Part shown: in pieces, positions 35,806-44,180 of the stretch
Position numbering within the stretch: position 1 is the first letter of the stretch
Layout: every line of letters begins with the position of its first letter
DNA from: Candidatus Zixiibacteriota bacterium
GTDB taxonomy: Bacteria; Zixibacteria; MSB-5A5; GN15; JAAZOE01
Direction of reading: 5' to 3'
Assembly (NCBI GenBank): GCA_023138975.1
Contig: JAGLON010000022.1
Location: forward strand, 1 to 54,814
Length of the DNA: 54,814 nucleotides
Made by a program: the position numbers and the translations under genes
The notes under the pieces: model-generated
What the model was told of the DNA's origin: nothing
The model's database searches: none
The model's input: only the letters and a program-made list of their open reading frames with translations

Positions 35806-38148
35806 ATGAGCACATTGCGCGTTATTTCAGGAATTGCCTTATTTTTTCTATTGTTTTCTCAAATTCAGGCAGCCAATGAATTTCTTATTCGCGACGCGGT
35901 AACAATTGAAAAAGAAACCGACAATCGCATCGATGCTGTAAAAATTCACCTCCTCCCAAGAGAAATAGATGGTAAAGTTAAAGTCTGGGTCTATTTTACA
36001 GATAAGGGAATCTTCGATAAAAATTCATTTGAAGATCTTGCTGCAACAATCAAGCTAACTGAAAGAACCCAACAGCGCCGAAAAAAAATGGGACTTGAGG
36101 ATATTACATTTCTTGATTTGCCGGTCAAGGAATCTTATGTCGAAGAAATTAAAGCTCTGGGGGGTAAAACTCGGCGGATTTCTAAATGGTTAAATGCCGC
36201 CAGCTTTGAAATTAATCTGCTGGATATCGATCAGATTAATGCCTTGCCTTTTGTTGCAAGAATCCGCCCTGTTGCAGTTTTTAAACGGGATGATATTTCA
36301 AAGACCTATACTCCACCTGAACCGGGATACACTCCCACCGATAAAGATACTCACTTTCTAAACTATGGCGACTCACAGGGACAATTGGATCAAATTAACG
36401 TCCCGGTCGTACATGACAAAGGCCATATTGGCACTGGCGCAATCGTCGCTATGCTTGATACTGGTTACCGCAAAGACCATGAAGCCTTCGCCGATGCCTA
36501 TTCCGAAGGACGCGTCTTAGCTGAATGGGATTTCGTGTTTGATGACGGTAACACTCAAAACGAAACGGAAGATGTTAGTGACCAGCATCGCCACGGTACT
36601 CTCACCTGGTCTACCTTGGGCGGAGCAAAGAGCGGGGACCTGTATGGTCCGGCCTATGGTGCTTCGTTTATTCTCGCAAAAACCGAGGATGTCCGCTCGG
36701 AAACACAAGTTGAAGAAGATAATTGGGCCGCCGCCGTTGAATGGGCCGACTCCATTGGAGCCAACGTTATATCCTCTTCCCTGGGATATTCTGACTGGTA
36801 CACATATTCCGATTTTGACGGCGAAACTGCAACCATCACTATCGCGGCCAATCTCGCGGCCTCTTTAGGTATTGTGGTTGTTACCTCAATGGGCAATAGC
36901 GGCCCCGGCGCCGGCTCCTTAACCGCTCCATCAGACGCTTTTGAATCTGTTTCAGTCGGGGCGATTAGTTCATCAGGCGCTATCGCCAGTTTTTCCTCTC
37001 GTGGACCAACCTATGACGGCCGGACAAAACCGGAAATCGTCGCCCAGGGAGTCACCACTCGTTGTGCCAGCCCCACGACTACAATAAGTTATACATACGC
37101 CAATGGGACCTCTCTCTCCTGCCCGTTGGCTGGAGGATGTGCCGCGGTAATTCTTGGAGTCCATCCTGAATTTACTCCGACCATGGTCCGGCAAGCATTA
37201 ATTGAAACTGCCAGCCAAAGCCAAACCCCCGATAACATCTACGGCTGGGGAATTATTGATCTGGGTGCGGCACTATCGTGGGGGGCTAAAATCGGGGCCG
37301 ATATAACCATCGGACAAACCCCGCTGTCAGTGACGTTATATGATAGTTCCGCCGTTACTGCAACAACCTGGTCATGGTCTTTAGGAGACGGCGATTCAGC
37401 GTTCGTGGAAAACCCGGTACATACCTATAATAGTCCCGGAGTTTACTCGGTAGGTCTTTCAATTGGTACAGCTTTTGGAAATTTAGGTACGTCCAGGGAC
37501 AATTATATAGTCGCATTGGCAGACACCTTAACAATTTCCTCCGACTCAGTCTATGCCGGTAGTTCTACTACAATTGACTTTAATCTGACAAACTCTCAGG
37601 AATTGAGTGAATTCACGATTACATTCAATCTTGACGAAGGCGCCAATATAACTCTCGATTCAATCACTTATACCGGACTGAGAACAGAAACTTTTACTAA
37701 GACCTTAATCGGGACTAACTCCGGAGGAACTCAGCAGGCGATTAAAATCTCTCAAAACCCGAACCCGCTTTCAGTTGGTTCAGGCTCCGTCATGCGCTTG
37801 CATTTGACCACCGATCAATATGCTTTTGGAGGTAACAGTACAATCGTTGATACCGTTACGATTGGAGGCAAATCACTTGATATGACATCAGCTCTGGTTT
37901 CCTATCAACCGTATACAATCAGTGGAGAAGCCTTCATCCGGGACGTGCTTCGAGGCGATGCCAACCATGATAACACTGTAAATGTTGGTGATGCTGTTTA
38001 TATTGTCAATTACGCTTTCAAAGGCGGACCGACTCCTGTAACGATCGAATCCGGTGATGCAAACACTGATTTTACTATCAATGTCGGGGATGCCGTTTAT
38101 ATTATTGATTATGTTTTCAAGGGCGGCCCTCCGCCTATTGATTTATAA
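35806..38148 (+). CDS. secreted subtilisin-like peptidase with PKD, cohesin-like and dockerin-like domains
   Basis: About 780 residues from the ATG at 35806, with AAGGGG 5 bases upstream; an upstream in-frame TTG gives no better signal. Signal peptide to about residue 22. An inhibitor-like propeptide precedes the S8 domain: Asp218 in AMLDTGYRKDH, His263 in QHRHGTLTWSTLG, Ser436 in ANGTSLSCPLAGG. A PKD domain follows (WSWSLGDGDSAFVENPVHTY), then a beta domain that resembles cohesin modules (VYAGSSTTIDFNLTNSQELS). Two dockerin-like units close the protein, each with GDANxDxTxNVGDAVYI and FKGGP. Calcium binding by these units is likely. It is a single-gene unit with its own promoter and terminator. 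Confidence 0.9.
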   Translation: MSTLRVISGIALFFLLFSQIQAANEFLIRDAVTIEKETDNRIDAVKIHLLPREIDGKVKVWVYFTDKGIFDKNSFEDLAATIKLTERTQQRRKKMGLEDITFLDLPVKESYVEEIKALGGKTRRISKWLNAASFEINLLDIDQINALPFVARIRPVAVFKRDDISKTYTPPEPGYTPTDKDTHFLNYGDSQGQLDQINVPVVHDKGHIGTGAIVAMLDTGYRKDHEAFADAYSEGRVLAEWDFVFDDGNTQNETEDVSDQHRHGTLTWSTLGGAKSGDLYGPAYGASFILAKTEDVRSETQVEEDNWAAAVEWADSIGANVISSSLGYSDWYTYSDFDGETATITIAANLAASLGIVVVTSMGNSGPGAGSLTAPSDAFESVSVGAISSSGAIASFSSRGPTYDGRTKPEIVAQGVTTRCASPTTTISYTYANGTSLSCPLAGGCAAVILGVHPEFTPTMVRQALIETASQSQTPDNIYGWGIIDLGAALSWGAKIGADITIGQTPLSVTLYDSSAVTATTWSWSLGDGDSAFVENPVHTYNSPGVYSVGLSIGTAFGNLGTSRDNYIVALADTLTISSDSVYAGSSTTIDFNLTNSQELSEFTITFNLDEGANITLDSITYTGLRTETFTKTLIGTNSGGTQQAIKISQNPNPLSVGSGSVMRLHLTTDQYAFGGNSTIVDTVTIGGKSLDMTSALVSYQPYTISGEAFIRDVLRGDANHDNTVNVGDAVYIVNYAFKGGPTPVTIESGDANTDFTINVGDAVYIIDYVFKGGPPPIDL

Positions 38149-38164
38149 TTTATCAAGACGACCT

Positions 38165-38192
38165 AAAAGCCTCGCATTTGCGGGGCTTTTTT
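38165..38192 (+). terminator. intrinsic terminator of the subtilase gene
   Basis: AAAAGCCTCGC pairs with GCGGGGCTTTT over loop ATTT, with one wobble pair, and runs into six T. Confidence 0.85.
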
Positions 38193-38225
38193 ATTATATA
38201 TTTTTCTAAAATAGGAAAATGCAAT

Positions 38226-39098
38226 ATGAACTTACAGTATGTACATAACTACTGGGACAATAGCGATCTAAAGTCGAAATTTATTGAATTTTTAATTCAT
38301 ATCCATAACCTCGACCTGACCCTCTGGGACGAGGCCGGCTTATGGGACAATAATTTCCGACCTTTTAGCTATTTAGATGACAACCGTATGATATCTCATG
38401 TTTCCGTATATTCGATGGACATGAAGATACAAGGCAAACGAACCCGGGTTGCTCAGATTTCCAGCGTCGGGACACATGAGGATTATCGACTTAAAGGACT
38501 CAACCGCAGTTTAACCGAAAAAGCAGTTGCTTGGGCGGAAAAAGAACACGATTTTTTCTATCTCTTTTCTGATGTGGATGCCATACCATTTTACCACAAA
38601 TGTGGATTCCGCCCGATCAAAGAGTATAACTTCTCAACACCTGTGGAAGGACGCCCCCCCCTGTCGGGAATTCACAAACTGGATATGAAAAACCCCGAAC
38701 ATCGTCAACTTGCATTTCAATTGGTGTGTAAGCGAGATACCGTATCAGATATTTGCGGAGTATACACTCCGAAACTTTTTATGTTTATCTGTCTCTATTT
38801 CTTAGATACCTGTGTGTATCATATCCCCGAACTTAATTGTTTGGTAGTATATAAAAACAACACTGGAATAATTACGATTTATGATATTGTTGCCGAATCA
38901 ATCCCTGAATTTGATGCTATCTATCCCTATATTTGCAGCGAAGAATCAAGGACAGTCGAATTCTTATTCATGGGTGATAAAATGGGGTTAAAAGAGATAA
39001 ATGTCCTACCTGCCAATGAGGACAGACACACTCACATTATGGGCAATTTCCCTCTTGAAAATAAATCGTTTACTTTCCCCTACTCTGCCTATGCATAG
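38226..39098 (+). CDS. GNAT-family acetyltransferase-like protein
   Basis: About 290 residues from the ATG at 38226, with AGGA upstream; the longer frame starts inside the terminator. The GNAT core is residues 30-150: RVAQISSVGTHEDYRLKGLN is the acetyl-CoA loop (V-x-x-x-x-R/Q-x-x-G/A pattern) and AIPFYHKCGFRPI the C-terminal strand. A second half of about 130 residues lacks a recognisable domain, so this may be an Eis-like or double-fold enzyme. The substrate is unknown. It ends 11 bases before the convergent adaB gene, with no terminator between. Confidence 0.75.
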   Translation: MNLQYVHNYWDNSDLKSKFIEFLIHIHNLDLTLWDEAGLWDNNFRPFSYLDDNRMISHVSVYSMDMKIQGKRTRVAQISSVGTHEDYRLKGLNRSLTEKAVAWAEKEHDFFYLFSDVDAIPFYHKCGFRPIKEYNFSTPVEGRPPLSGIHKLDMKNPEHRQLAFQLVCKRDTVSDICGVYTPKLFMFICLYFLDTCVYHIPELNCLVVYKNNTGIITIYDIVAESIPEFDAIYPYICSEESRTVEFLFMGDKMGLKEINVLPANEDRHTHIMGNFPLENKSFTFPYSAYA

Positions 39099-39109
39099 AG
39101 TCTTAATTT

Positions 39110-39625
39110 TTAATCAATTGCTTTTTCAAGCTGCAGCAATTTTTTCTTGCGCCAGAGTTTTCCGCCGTAACCTCTGAGATTGCCATTGGCTTCAATAACT
39201 CGATGACACGGAATAACGATTGACAAATAGTTTGCTCCGCAAGCCTTTCCAATGGCACGATGTGCTCTGGGATTATTAACAATTTTGGCAATCTGTCCAT
39301 AGGTTCTGGTTTCACCGAGTGGAATATCTAATAGCTGTTCCCAAATACTCTGCTCGAATTTCGTGCCTGTCACATCGGTTGCAACCTCAAAGACTGTTCG
39401 CTTCCCGTCAAAATATTCTGAGAGCTCTTTCTCCAACACATCGATATGCCTGTTTTCTCCAACAACCAACTCCCTTTTGTAGCGCTTTTCTACTCGTTTT
39501 AATATTCTTTCAACTCCCCCTCGATCCTGCCATTCTAAAAAGACGACTCCTTTGTTTGTCGCACCGGCAATCATATCCCCTAATCGATTTTTTATATCTC
39601 TGTAAATTATCTTTTTGTCTGACAA
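39110..39625 (-). CDS. methylated-DNA-protein cysteine methyltransferase, AdaB-like
   Basis: 171 residues if it begins at the TTG at 39625, which has GGGAGG exactly 5 bases upstream. It covers the MGMT domain: GTKFEQSIWEQLLDIPLGET, TYGQIAKIVNNPRAHRAIGKA and the active-site VIPCHRVIEANGNLRGYGG. The Cys takes methyl groups from O6-methylguanine, once per protein. It overlaps the adaA gene by 116 bases in another frame (+1). In E. coli these two parts are one Ada protein; in Bacillus they are separate. Alternatives are an ordinary frameshift in a single ada gene or a sequencing error. The next MGMT gene (ogt) is only 570 bases upstream. Confidence 0.8.
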   Translation of the reverse strand: MSDKKIIYRDIKNRLGDMIAGATNKGVVFLEWQDRGGVERILKRVEKRYKRELVVGENRHIDVLEKELSEYFDGKRTVFEVATDVTGTKFEQSIWEQLLDIPLGETRTYGQIAKIVNNPRAHRAIGKACGANYLSIVIPCHRVIEANGNLRGYGGKLWRKKKLLQLEKAID

Positions 39626-40157
39626 TTTTACCTCCCGGAGTGATGCCAAAATGCTTTTTATACGCTTCCCGAAATCCGCTTGATGATTCCCAACCCGATT
39701 CATAAGCAGCACTCAGATAGCTGCTGCCCGAGTCTAGCATTTGCCGGGCAAAGTTTAACCGGATTATGCGGTGAAAAGCGAGTGGTGTTGCTCCCAGATG
39801 TTTCTTAAAATACCTACGAATAGTTGAGATATCAACGCCCGTAATTTGGCGTAACTGAGTTTCAGTTAAACGAGTATTGCGATTATTCTTCATAAACCGC
39901 AAAACTTCCGGAAGCCAGTCCGGCAAAACATCGGGGAATTTTTCAGACTTGCACCGTTTGCAGCCTCGCAAACCGGCCCCGATAGCCTCTTCACGACTGC
40001 TATAGAACACAACATTCTTCAAAAGCGGTAGCTTAGCCTTACAAGACGGCAGACAATAAATCCCTGTGGAATGCACACCGACGTAAAACTGACCATCAAA
40101 AGATTCGTCGTTGGCAGTCATTGCGGTGACCATCTGTTTATACGAATAGCGTGACAT
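39510..40157 (-). CDS. Ada-type methyl-phosphotriester receiver and AraC regulator, AdaA-like
   Basis: 215 residues. The N-terminal zinc domain has Cys35, Cys39, Cys66 and Cys69 (YCLPSC and GCKRC), which repairs methyl phosphotriesters and turns the protein into an activator. An AraC-type helix-turn-helix pair follows (about 85-160, with LTETQLRQITGVDISTIRRY and ESGWESSSGFREAYKKHFG). After GITPG the frame runs 40 more residues that match nothing, where a full Ada would enter the methyltransferase domain. That domain is in the overlapping +1 frame. Gene order HAD-ogt-adaA-adaB suggests an adaptive-response operon; a promoter is not obvious. Confidence 0.82.
   Translation of the reverse strand: MSRYSYKQMVTAMTANDESFDGQFYVGVHSTGIYCLPSCKAKLPLLKNVVFYSSREEAIGAGLRGCKRCKSEKFPDVLPDWLPEVLRFMKNNRNTRLTETQLRQITGVDISTIRRYFKKHLGATPLAFHRIIRLNFARQMLDSGSSYLSAAYESGWESSSGFREAYKKHFGITPGGKIVRQKDNLQRYKKSIRGYDCRCDKQRSRLFRMAGSRGS
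39623..39636 (-). promoter_or_regulatory. ribosome-binding site and TTG start of adaB inside adaA
   Basis: Minus strand GGGAGG (39631-39636), five bases TAAAA, TTG (39623-39625). The site lies exactly where the two reading frames must switch. It supports independent, coupled translation of the second part over a simple broken gene. Confidence 0.65.
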
Positions 40158-40197
40158 AATAGAAGATACTGTGAAAAGGTTATTTATCTACCGAAAA

Positions 40198-40716
40198 TCA
40201 GGCAGGGAAGTTAAAAAGCGTCCTCTGTTGCTCGATAGCTATTAGTTTTTTCTTTAATGGTAATCCCCCGGCATACCCACCAAGACCGTTCGAGGCGACA
40301 ACTCGATGGCAGGGAATAACTATCGGAATCGGATTAGCGGCGTTAGCAGATCCAACAGCTTGGGCTCCTCCAGGTTTATTGAGACGTTTGGCAATTTCGC
40401 CATATTTCAATAATTTCCCGTACGGAATTTCGCTGACAGTATTCAAAACCTCTCGATAAAAACCGCTTATTTTCAAATCAATCGGTATCTCAAACATTGT
40501 CAGTTCGCCTTTGAAATAGGAACGAAGTTGGCTAATCGCTTTCCGAATTACCTCACCACCGTTTTTAACCTCCGCCTCAGAAAAGTTCTCTGAGATAAAC
40601 TCATCAACTATTTCTTCTGGAGTCCCTGGCAAACCGATATAGCAAAGACCTGACTCAGATGCAACCAGTTGAAGCGCACCTATTTCAGATTCAAATAATT
40701 GTTTGTAAATAATCAT
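40198..40716 (-). CDS. ogt: methylated-DNA-protein cysteine methyltransferase, Ogt type
   Basis: 172 residues, usual length. It shows SGFYREVLNTVSEIPYGKL, YGEIAKRLNKPGGAQAVGSA and IVIPCHRVVASNGLGGYAGG, with the acceptor Cys of PCHR. A TPEEIVDEF-type N-terminal domain precedes it. It repairs O6-alkylguanine. It lies between a HAD phosphatase gene (16 bases) and adaA (40 bases), so two MGMT paralogues are encoded within 1.6 kb. Confidence 0.93.
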   Translation of the reverse strand: MIIYKQLFESEIGALQLVASESGLCYIGLPGTPEEIVDEFISENFSEAEVKNGGEVIRKAISQLRSYFKGELTMFEIPIDLKISGFYREVLNTVSEIPYGKLLKYGEIAKRLNKPGGAQAVGSANAANPIPIVIPCHRVVASNGLGGYAGGLPLKKKLIAIEQQRTLFNFPA

Positions 40717-40732
40717 GAAATAAAACTCTCAG

Positions 40733-41380
40733 TTACTTCTCGATAGATAATATACGAGTCAATTCGGAAAAACTATCCAAAAGAATATCCGGAGAGTATT
40801 TTCCGAGATCGTCGTTTCCAAACGGTGATCTAACCGCTATAACTTTAATACATGCTTCCTGGGCCGCTTTAATATCGTTGACAGTATCGCCGACCATAAT
40901 AGTCTCTTCAGGCTTTGCTCCGAGCCTTTTCATGGCCAAAAGGATAATATCCGGAGCCGGCTTGACATGCTCCACCTCATCCCCGGAAGTCAACGCCATA
41001 AATATCTCGCGCCACCCTAATTTATCAATCGTCCCTTTAGTATGATGTGAAAACTTCGTAGTCGCAATGCCCATTGTATATCCGGCCTTTTTAATGCTTC
41101 TCAAAGTTTCGTCAACTCCTGCAAGTGCAATTGCCGACGCAACGACCGTGTCTCTCGCCTTTTCCTGAAATTTAGCTTTTAACTCCGTCAGAGGTTTATC
41201 ACAAAAGGCTGGAAACATCTCGTCCAAAGGATGCCCAATATAGCCCTTGATTTCGTCATCAGAGCGAGCCTCTACACCAAGACTTTCCAAAGCATAATTT
41301 GTAGCGGCGATAACCCCACGAGAAGAATCAATCAAAGTACCGTCAAGGTCAAAAATTATAGTCTTTATCTTTTCAAACAT
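40733..41380 (-). CDS. HAD-superfamily hydrolase, phosphoglycolate phosphatase-like
   Basis: About 215 residues from the ATG at 41380 (a frame from 41404 adds 8). IIFDLDGTLIDSS holds the nucleophile Asp and the acid Asp; GIATTKFSHHT is motif II; KPAPDIILLAMKRLG is motif III with Lys; MVGDTVNDIKAAQEA is motif IV. The size and cap match Gph, PpaX or similar phosphatases. The substrate is not decided. It is first in the run with ogt and adaA, so its phosphatase may serve sugar-phosphate ends left by DNA repair (inference). Confidence 0.85.
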   Translation of the reverse strand: MFEKIKTIIFDLDGTLIDSSRGVIAATNYALESLGVEARSDDEIKGYIGHPLDEMFPAFCDKPLTELKAKFQEKARDTVVASAIALAGVDETLRSIKKAGYTMGIATTKFSHHTKGTIDKLGWREIFMALTSGDEVEHVKPAPDIILLAMKRLGAKPEETIMVGDTVNDIKAAQEACIKVIAVRSPFGNDDLGKYSPDILLDSFSELTRILSIEK

Positions 41381-41741
41381 GCTGGATAATATCGCACTAA
41401 ACAATCATTGTCAATCACCTATTTGGGATATCCATTTTCAATTGGTTCATTTACTGCATAAAAATGCACAATTGCCTATGAATATCGTATCTTTTAAAAT
41501 ATGAATTATAACCTGATACACTTTCTTCGAGATTCTTATTACTCCTTACCGAACAACACTTTACATATTGAATAAAAAACTGTTCAAAAATTGAAACTAA
41601 TCCTAACTCTTTGGCGTTTAATAGCTATAGTACTTCGTTGTTTTTGCTGGACATTTTTTTGCTTTACTCCGGTTAGAATAAATTTGTATCTTGTAAGCTT
41701 GAATTGTTTTGCCAGATTATTGTTGGTTTAGGAGGCCATAA
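41381..41741. other. intergenic region between divergent genes
   Basis: About 360 AT-rich bases between the HAD gene and the S41 protease gene. AGGAGG at 41729-41734 is the ribosome-binding site of the protease gene. A -10-like TAGAAT stands near 41675, with no convincing -35 at normal distance. Nothing else is seen. Confidence 0.5.
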
Positions 41742-43607
41742 ATGACACCAATGAGAAGATTTATACTTCAGGTAATAGCACTCTCAATAGTTGGGGTCGC
41801 TTTAATCTGGACAGCGGGCAATGGCGTAGCCGTACAATCGTCCAATGCAATGGCGAACCAATTATACGCCGAACTGAATACAGAACTTAGTGGCAACTTG
41901 GATCAGCTAATGGCTGACACCATGACTATCGACGCTGATGAAAACCGGCTCAAGCAGCAAACTGAGCATCAGGAGAGCCCTGAGACACTTTATAAAAACA
42001 TCAAAATTTTCAACGAAATGGCCTACCATATCAAGAATCGGTATATGGAGGAAGTAGACGCCAAGAAACTCATTCGGGCCGGTATTAGAGGCATGCTTGA
42101 GGATTTAGATCCGTTTTCAGTTCTGCTTGAAGAACGCAGCTACGATCAGCTTATGGAATCGACTCACGGCAAATATGAAGGTCTGGGCATGCAGATCGAC
42201 AGCCGAGGCGACCGGATTCGCATTGTCACTCCTATCGAAGGCAGTCCCGCCTACCGCCTTGGATTCCAAGCTGGTGACGTTATCTGGAAAATTGATACTA
42301 CTGAAACTTTAAATATGACCACACAGGATGCCGCCAACTTAATGCGCGGTACCGCAGGCACGTCAGTGCATCTAAAAATCAAGCGTGAAGGTGTCCCGGA
42401 TTTCCTCGATTATGACGTTGAGCGAGCCGTTATTGAATTAAAGTCCGTCAATTATTATGGATACTTCCCCGGTACTAATATTGGGTATTTGCGCCTTTCG
42501 CGTTTCGCCGAAGAGACCAGTCATGAACTCCAGGCAGCAATAGATGACCTTAAATCACAGAAAAACCTTGAAGGCATTGTTTTCGACCTTCGATCCAACG
42601 GCGGCGGCCTGCTCCATCAAGCGGTTGAAACTGCTAATCTGTTTTTAGACAGCGCCAGAACTGTAGTATTCACACGCGGGCGTGATATCGGCTCCGAACG
42701 TTACTTCTCGACCGAATCATCTCCTCTATTCCCTGAAGGTAAACTGGTTGTTTTAGTCAACGGTGGTACCGCCTCGGCCTCAGAAATTGTCGCTGGAGCA
42801 GTTCAGGATTGGGATCGCGGTATTATAATGGGACAAACGACCTATGGAAAAGGCCTCGTTCAACGCCTGTTCTCACCCGGTCAAGATCAGAGTATTGCAC
42901 TCAAACTAACGACCGCGAAATATTATATTCCGTCCGGTCGATGCATTCAAAGTCCGGATAGAGACCATAAGCGTGGCTCGGAAGCATATCGGTCTCAAAC
43001 AGCTGATGAAAACGTTAACGATAGCCTGACTGAACTAAAAGAAAAAGAGATATTTTACACTGATGGCGGACGCATCGTCTACGGTGGTGGTGGCGTTGTA
43101 CCTGATGTCGATATTGAATCTGAAAAATGGTACCCGATCGAAATTAATCTTGACAGTAAATCAATGTTTTTTGATTTCGCCGTCAAGTATTCTGTCGCCC
43201 ATCCCGAATTGGATGAATCCTTCGAAGTAACCGACAAAATTATGACCGAGTTCAAATCCTTCCTGGTAGATAAAGAGTTTGACTATAAAACCTCACTCGA
43301 AGTCTCACTTGAGGAAATGAAGGAAATCGTAGCAGAGGAAGAAAAAGAGGAACTATTCAGCACCTCTCTGGAAACCCTCGAAAAACTCATTACAGCCGAG
43401 AAGGAAGCTGATTTCGAGCGGTCTGAAAAATATATCAAACGCTCCATCAAGCGGGAAGTTCTCACTAAATTATATGGCCAGCGTGGATTGTATGAAGGCA
43501 TCGTCCTGCAAATGGACCCTGTTGTCCAAGAGGCATTGGAGTTGATTACCAATGATAAGGATTACTCTTCCGCGATAGCAGAAGGCATTAAGAAGGCGGA
43601 AATCTAA
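41742..43607 (+). CDS. ctpA: C-terminal processing protease, S41 family
   Basis: 621 residues. Signal anchor at about 6-25. The family layout is an N-terminal helical part, a PDZ domain (YEGLGMQIDSRGDRI to about 215) and the S41 core. The catalytic Ser is in GGTASASEIVAGA and the Lys in TTYGKGLVQRL, the Ser/Lys dyad of CtpA. The C-terminal 130 residues are helical and longer than usual for CtpA. It works in the periplasm, cutting proteins at their C-termini. AGGAGG 8 bases before the ATG is a strong site. It is a single-gene unit with its own terminator. Confidence 0.94.
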   Translation: MTPMRRFILQVIALSIVGVALIWTAGNGVAVQSSNAMANQLYAELNTELSGNLDQLMADTMTIDADENRLKQQTEHQESPETLYKNIKIFNEMAYHIKNRYMEEVDAKKLIRAGIRGMLEDLDPFSVLLEERSYDQLMESTHGKYEGLGMQIDSRGDRIRIVTPIEGSPAYRLGFQAGDVIWKIDTTETLNMTTQDAANLMRGTAGTSVHLKIKREGVPDFLDYDVERAVIELKSVNYYGYFPGTNIGYLRLSRFAEETSHELQAAIDDLKSQKNLEGIVFDLRSNGGGLLHQAVETANLFLDSARTVVFTRGRDIGSERYFSTESSPLFPEGKLVVLVNGGTASASEIVAGAVQDWDRGIIMGQTTYGKGLVQRLFSPGQDQSIALKLTTAKYYIPSGRCIQSPDRDHKRGSEAYRSQTADENVNDSLTELKEKEIFYTDGGRIVYGGGGVVPDVDIESEKWYPIEINLDSKSMFFDFAVKYSVAHPELDESFEVTDKIMTEFKSFLVDKEFDYKTSLEVSLEEMKEIVAEEEKEELFSTSLETLEKLITAEKEADFERSEKYIKRSIKREVLTKLYGQRGLYEGIVLQMDPVVQEALELITNDKDYSSAIAEGIKKAEI

Positions 43608-43641
43608 AAGTTCGACATTATAAACCAGCTCTTCAAACTGT

Positions 43642-43675
43642 AAAAAAAACCCCGCTTAGTGCGGGGGTTTTTTTT
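43642..43675 (+). terminator. intrinsic terminator of the S41 protease gene
   Basis: CCCCGC (43650-43655) and GCGGGG (43661-43666) with loop TTAGT, flanked by eight A and eight T. It may also act on the converging minus-strand genes. Confidence 0.92.
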
Positions 43676-43723
43676 GCCGATTCAATAGGCATTTTGTTGA
43701 GGAATTTCGATGGTAGCCTTGAC

Positions 43724-44179
43724 CTATAAACTATCTCCCGCCTGGGTTGTATCGGGCATAATAGGAATCGCCTGCTCGCCGGTTCTTGCTTCAACTTTCT
43801 TCAACAACCATATATCACCATCTTTCTTGAAGGTAATAGTTATGGCCTGAGGCGGTCCTTCACCAACGTTAGCTTCACAATCAACTCGGGCAGCATCGTT
43901 ATTGTAAATAATTTGTTTATTTATAAAACCGGTAAAAGAAGTAATCCCATCTCTATAAATTAGAGCAAACACATGGTCCGCAGTTGTGTTTTCCCCGGAT
44001 GCCTCCGGGCTTAGTATTGAATCAAATAGTGTATAATCACGGCGGATAATAACGTTCTCCAAAGCTTTTATTGATTCTTTTATAACCGGAATTTCATCGC
44101 TTGGTATATGCTTTTCACCGCACCCCCAAATCATCACACTAAGAAGTAGCGTGACAACTATTATAACAATCTTTCGCAT
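43724..44179 (-). CDS. small lipoprotein of unknown function
   Basis: 151 residues. The lipobox is MIWGC (Cys at about 20). The mature part (ALENVIIRRDYTLFDSIL, then RVDCEANVGEGPPQAITITF and GDIWLLKKVEA) has the helix-then-beta pattern of small NTF2/SnoaL-like domains, but the family is not certain. It lies 1 base after the 451-residue gene's stop region on the same strand, so the two probably form one operon with rlmN. Confidence 0.75.
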   Translation of the reverse strand: MRKIVIIVVTLLLSVMIWGCGEKHIPSDEIPVIKESIKALENVIIRRDYTLFDSILSPEASGENTTADHVFALIYRDGITSFTGFINKQIIYNNDAARVDCEANVGEGPPQAITITFKKDGDIWLLKKVEARTGEQAIPIMPDTTQAGDSL

Positions 44180-44180
44180 C

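Noticed and set aside
39510..39712. Programmed +1 ribosomal frameshifting in ada
   Set aside because: No known slippery motif is seen at the switch, while a good ribosome site and TTG explain separate translation. Not excluded, but less likely.
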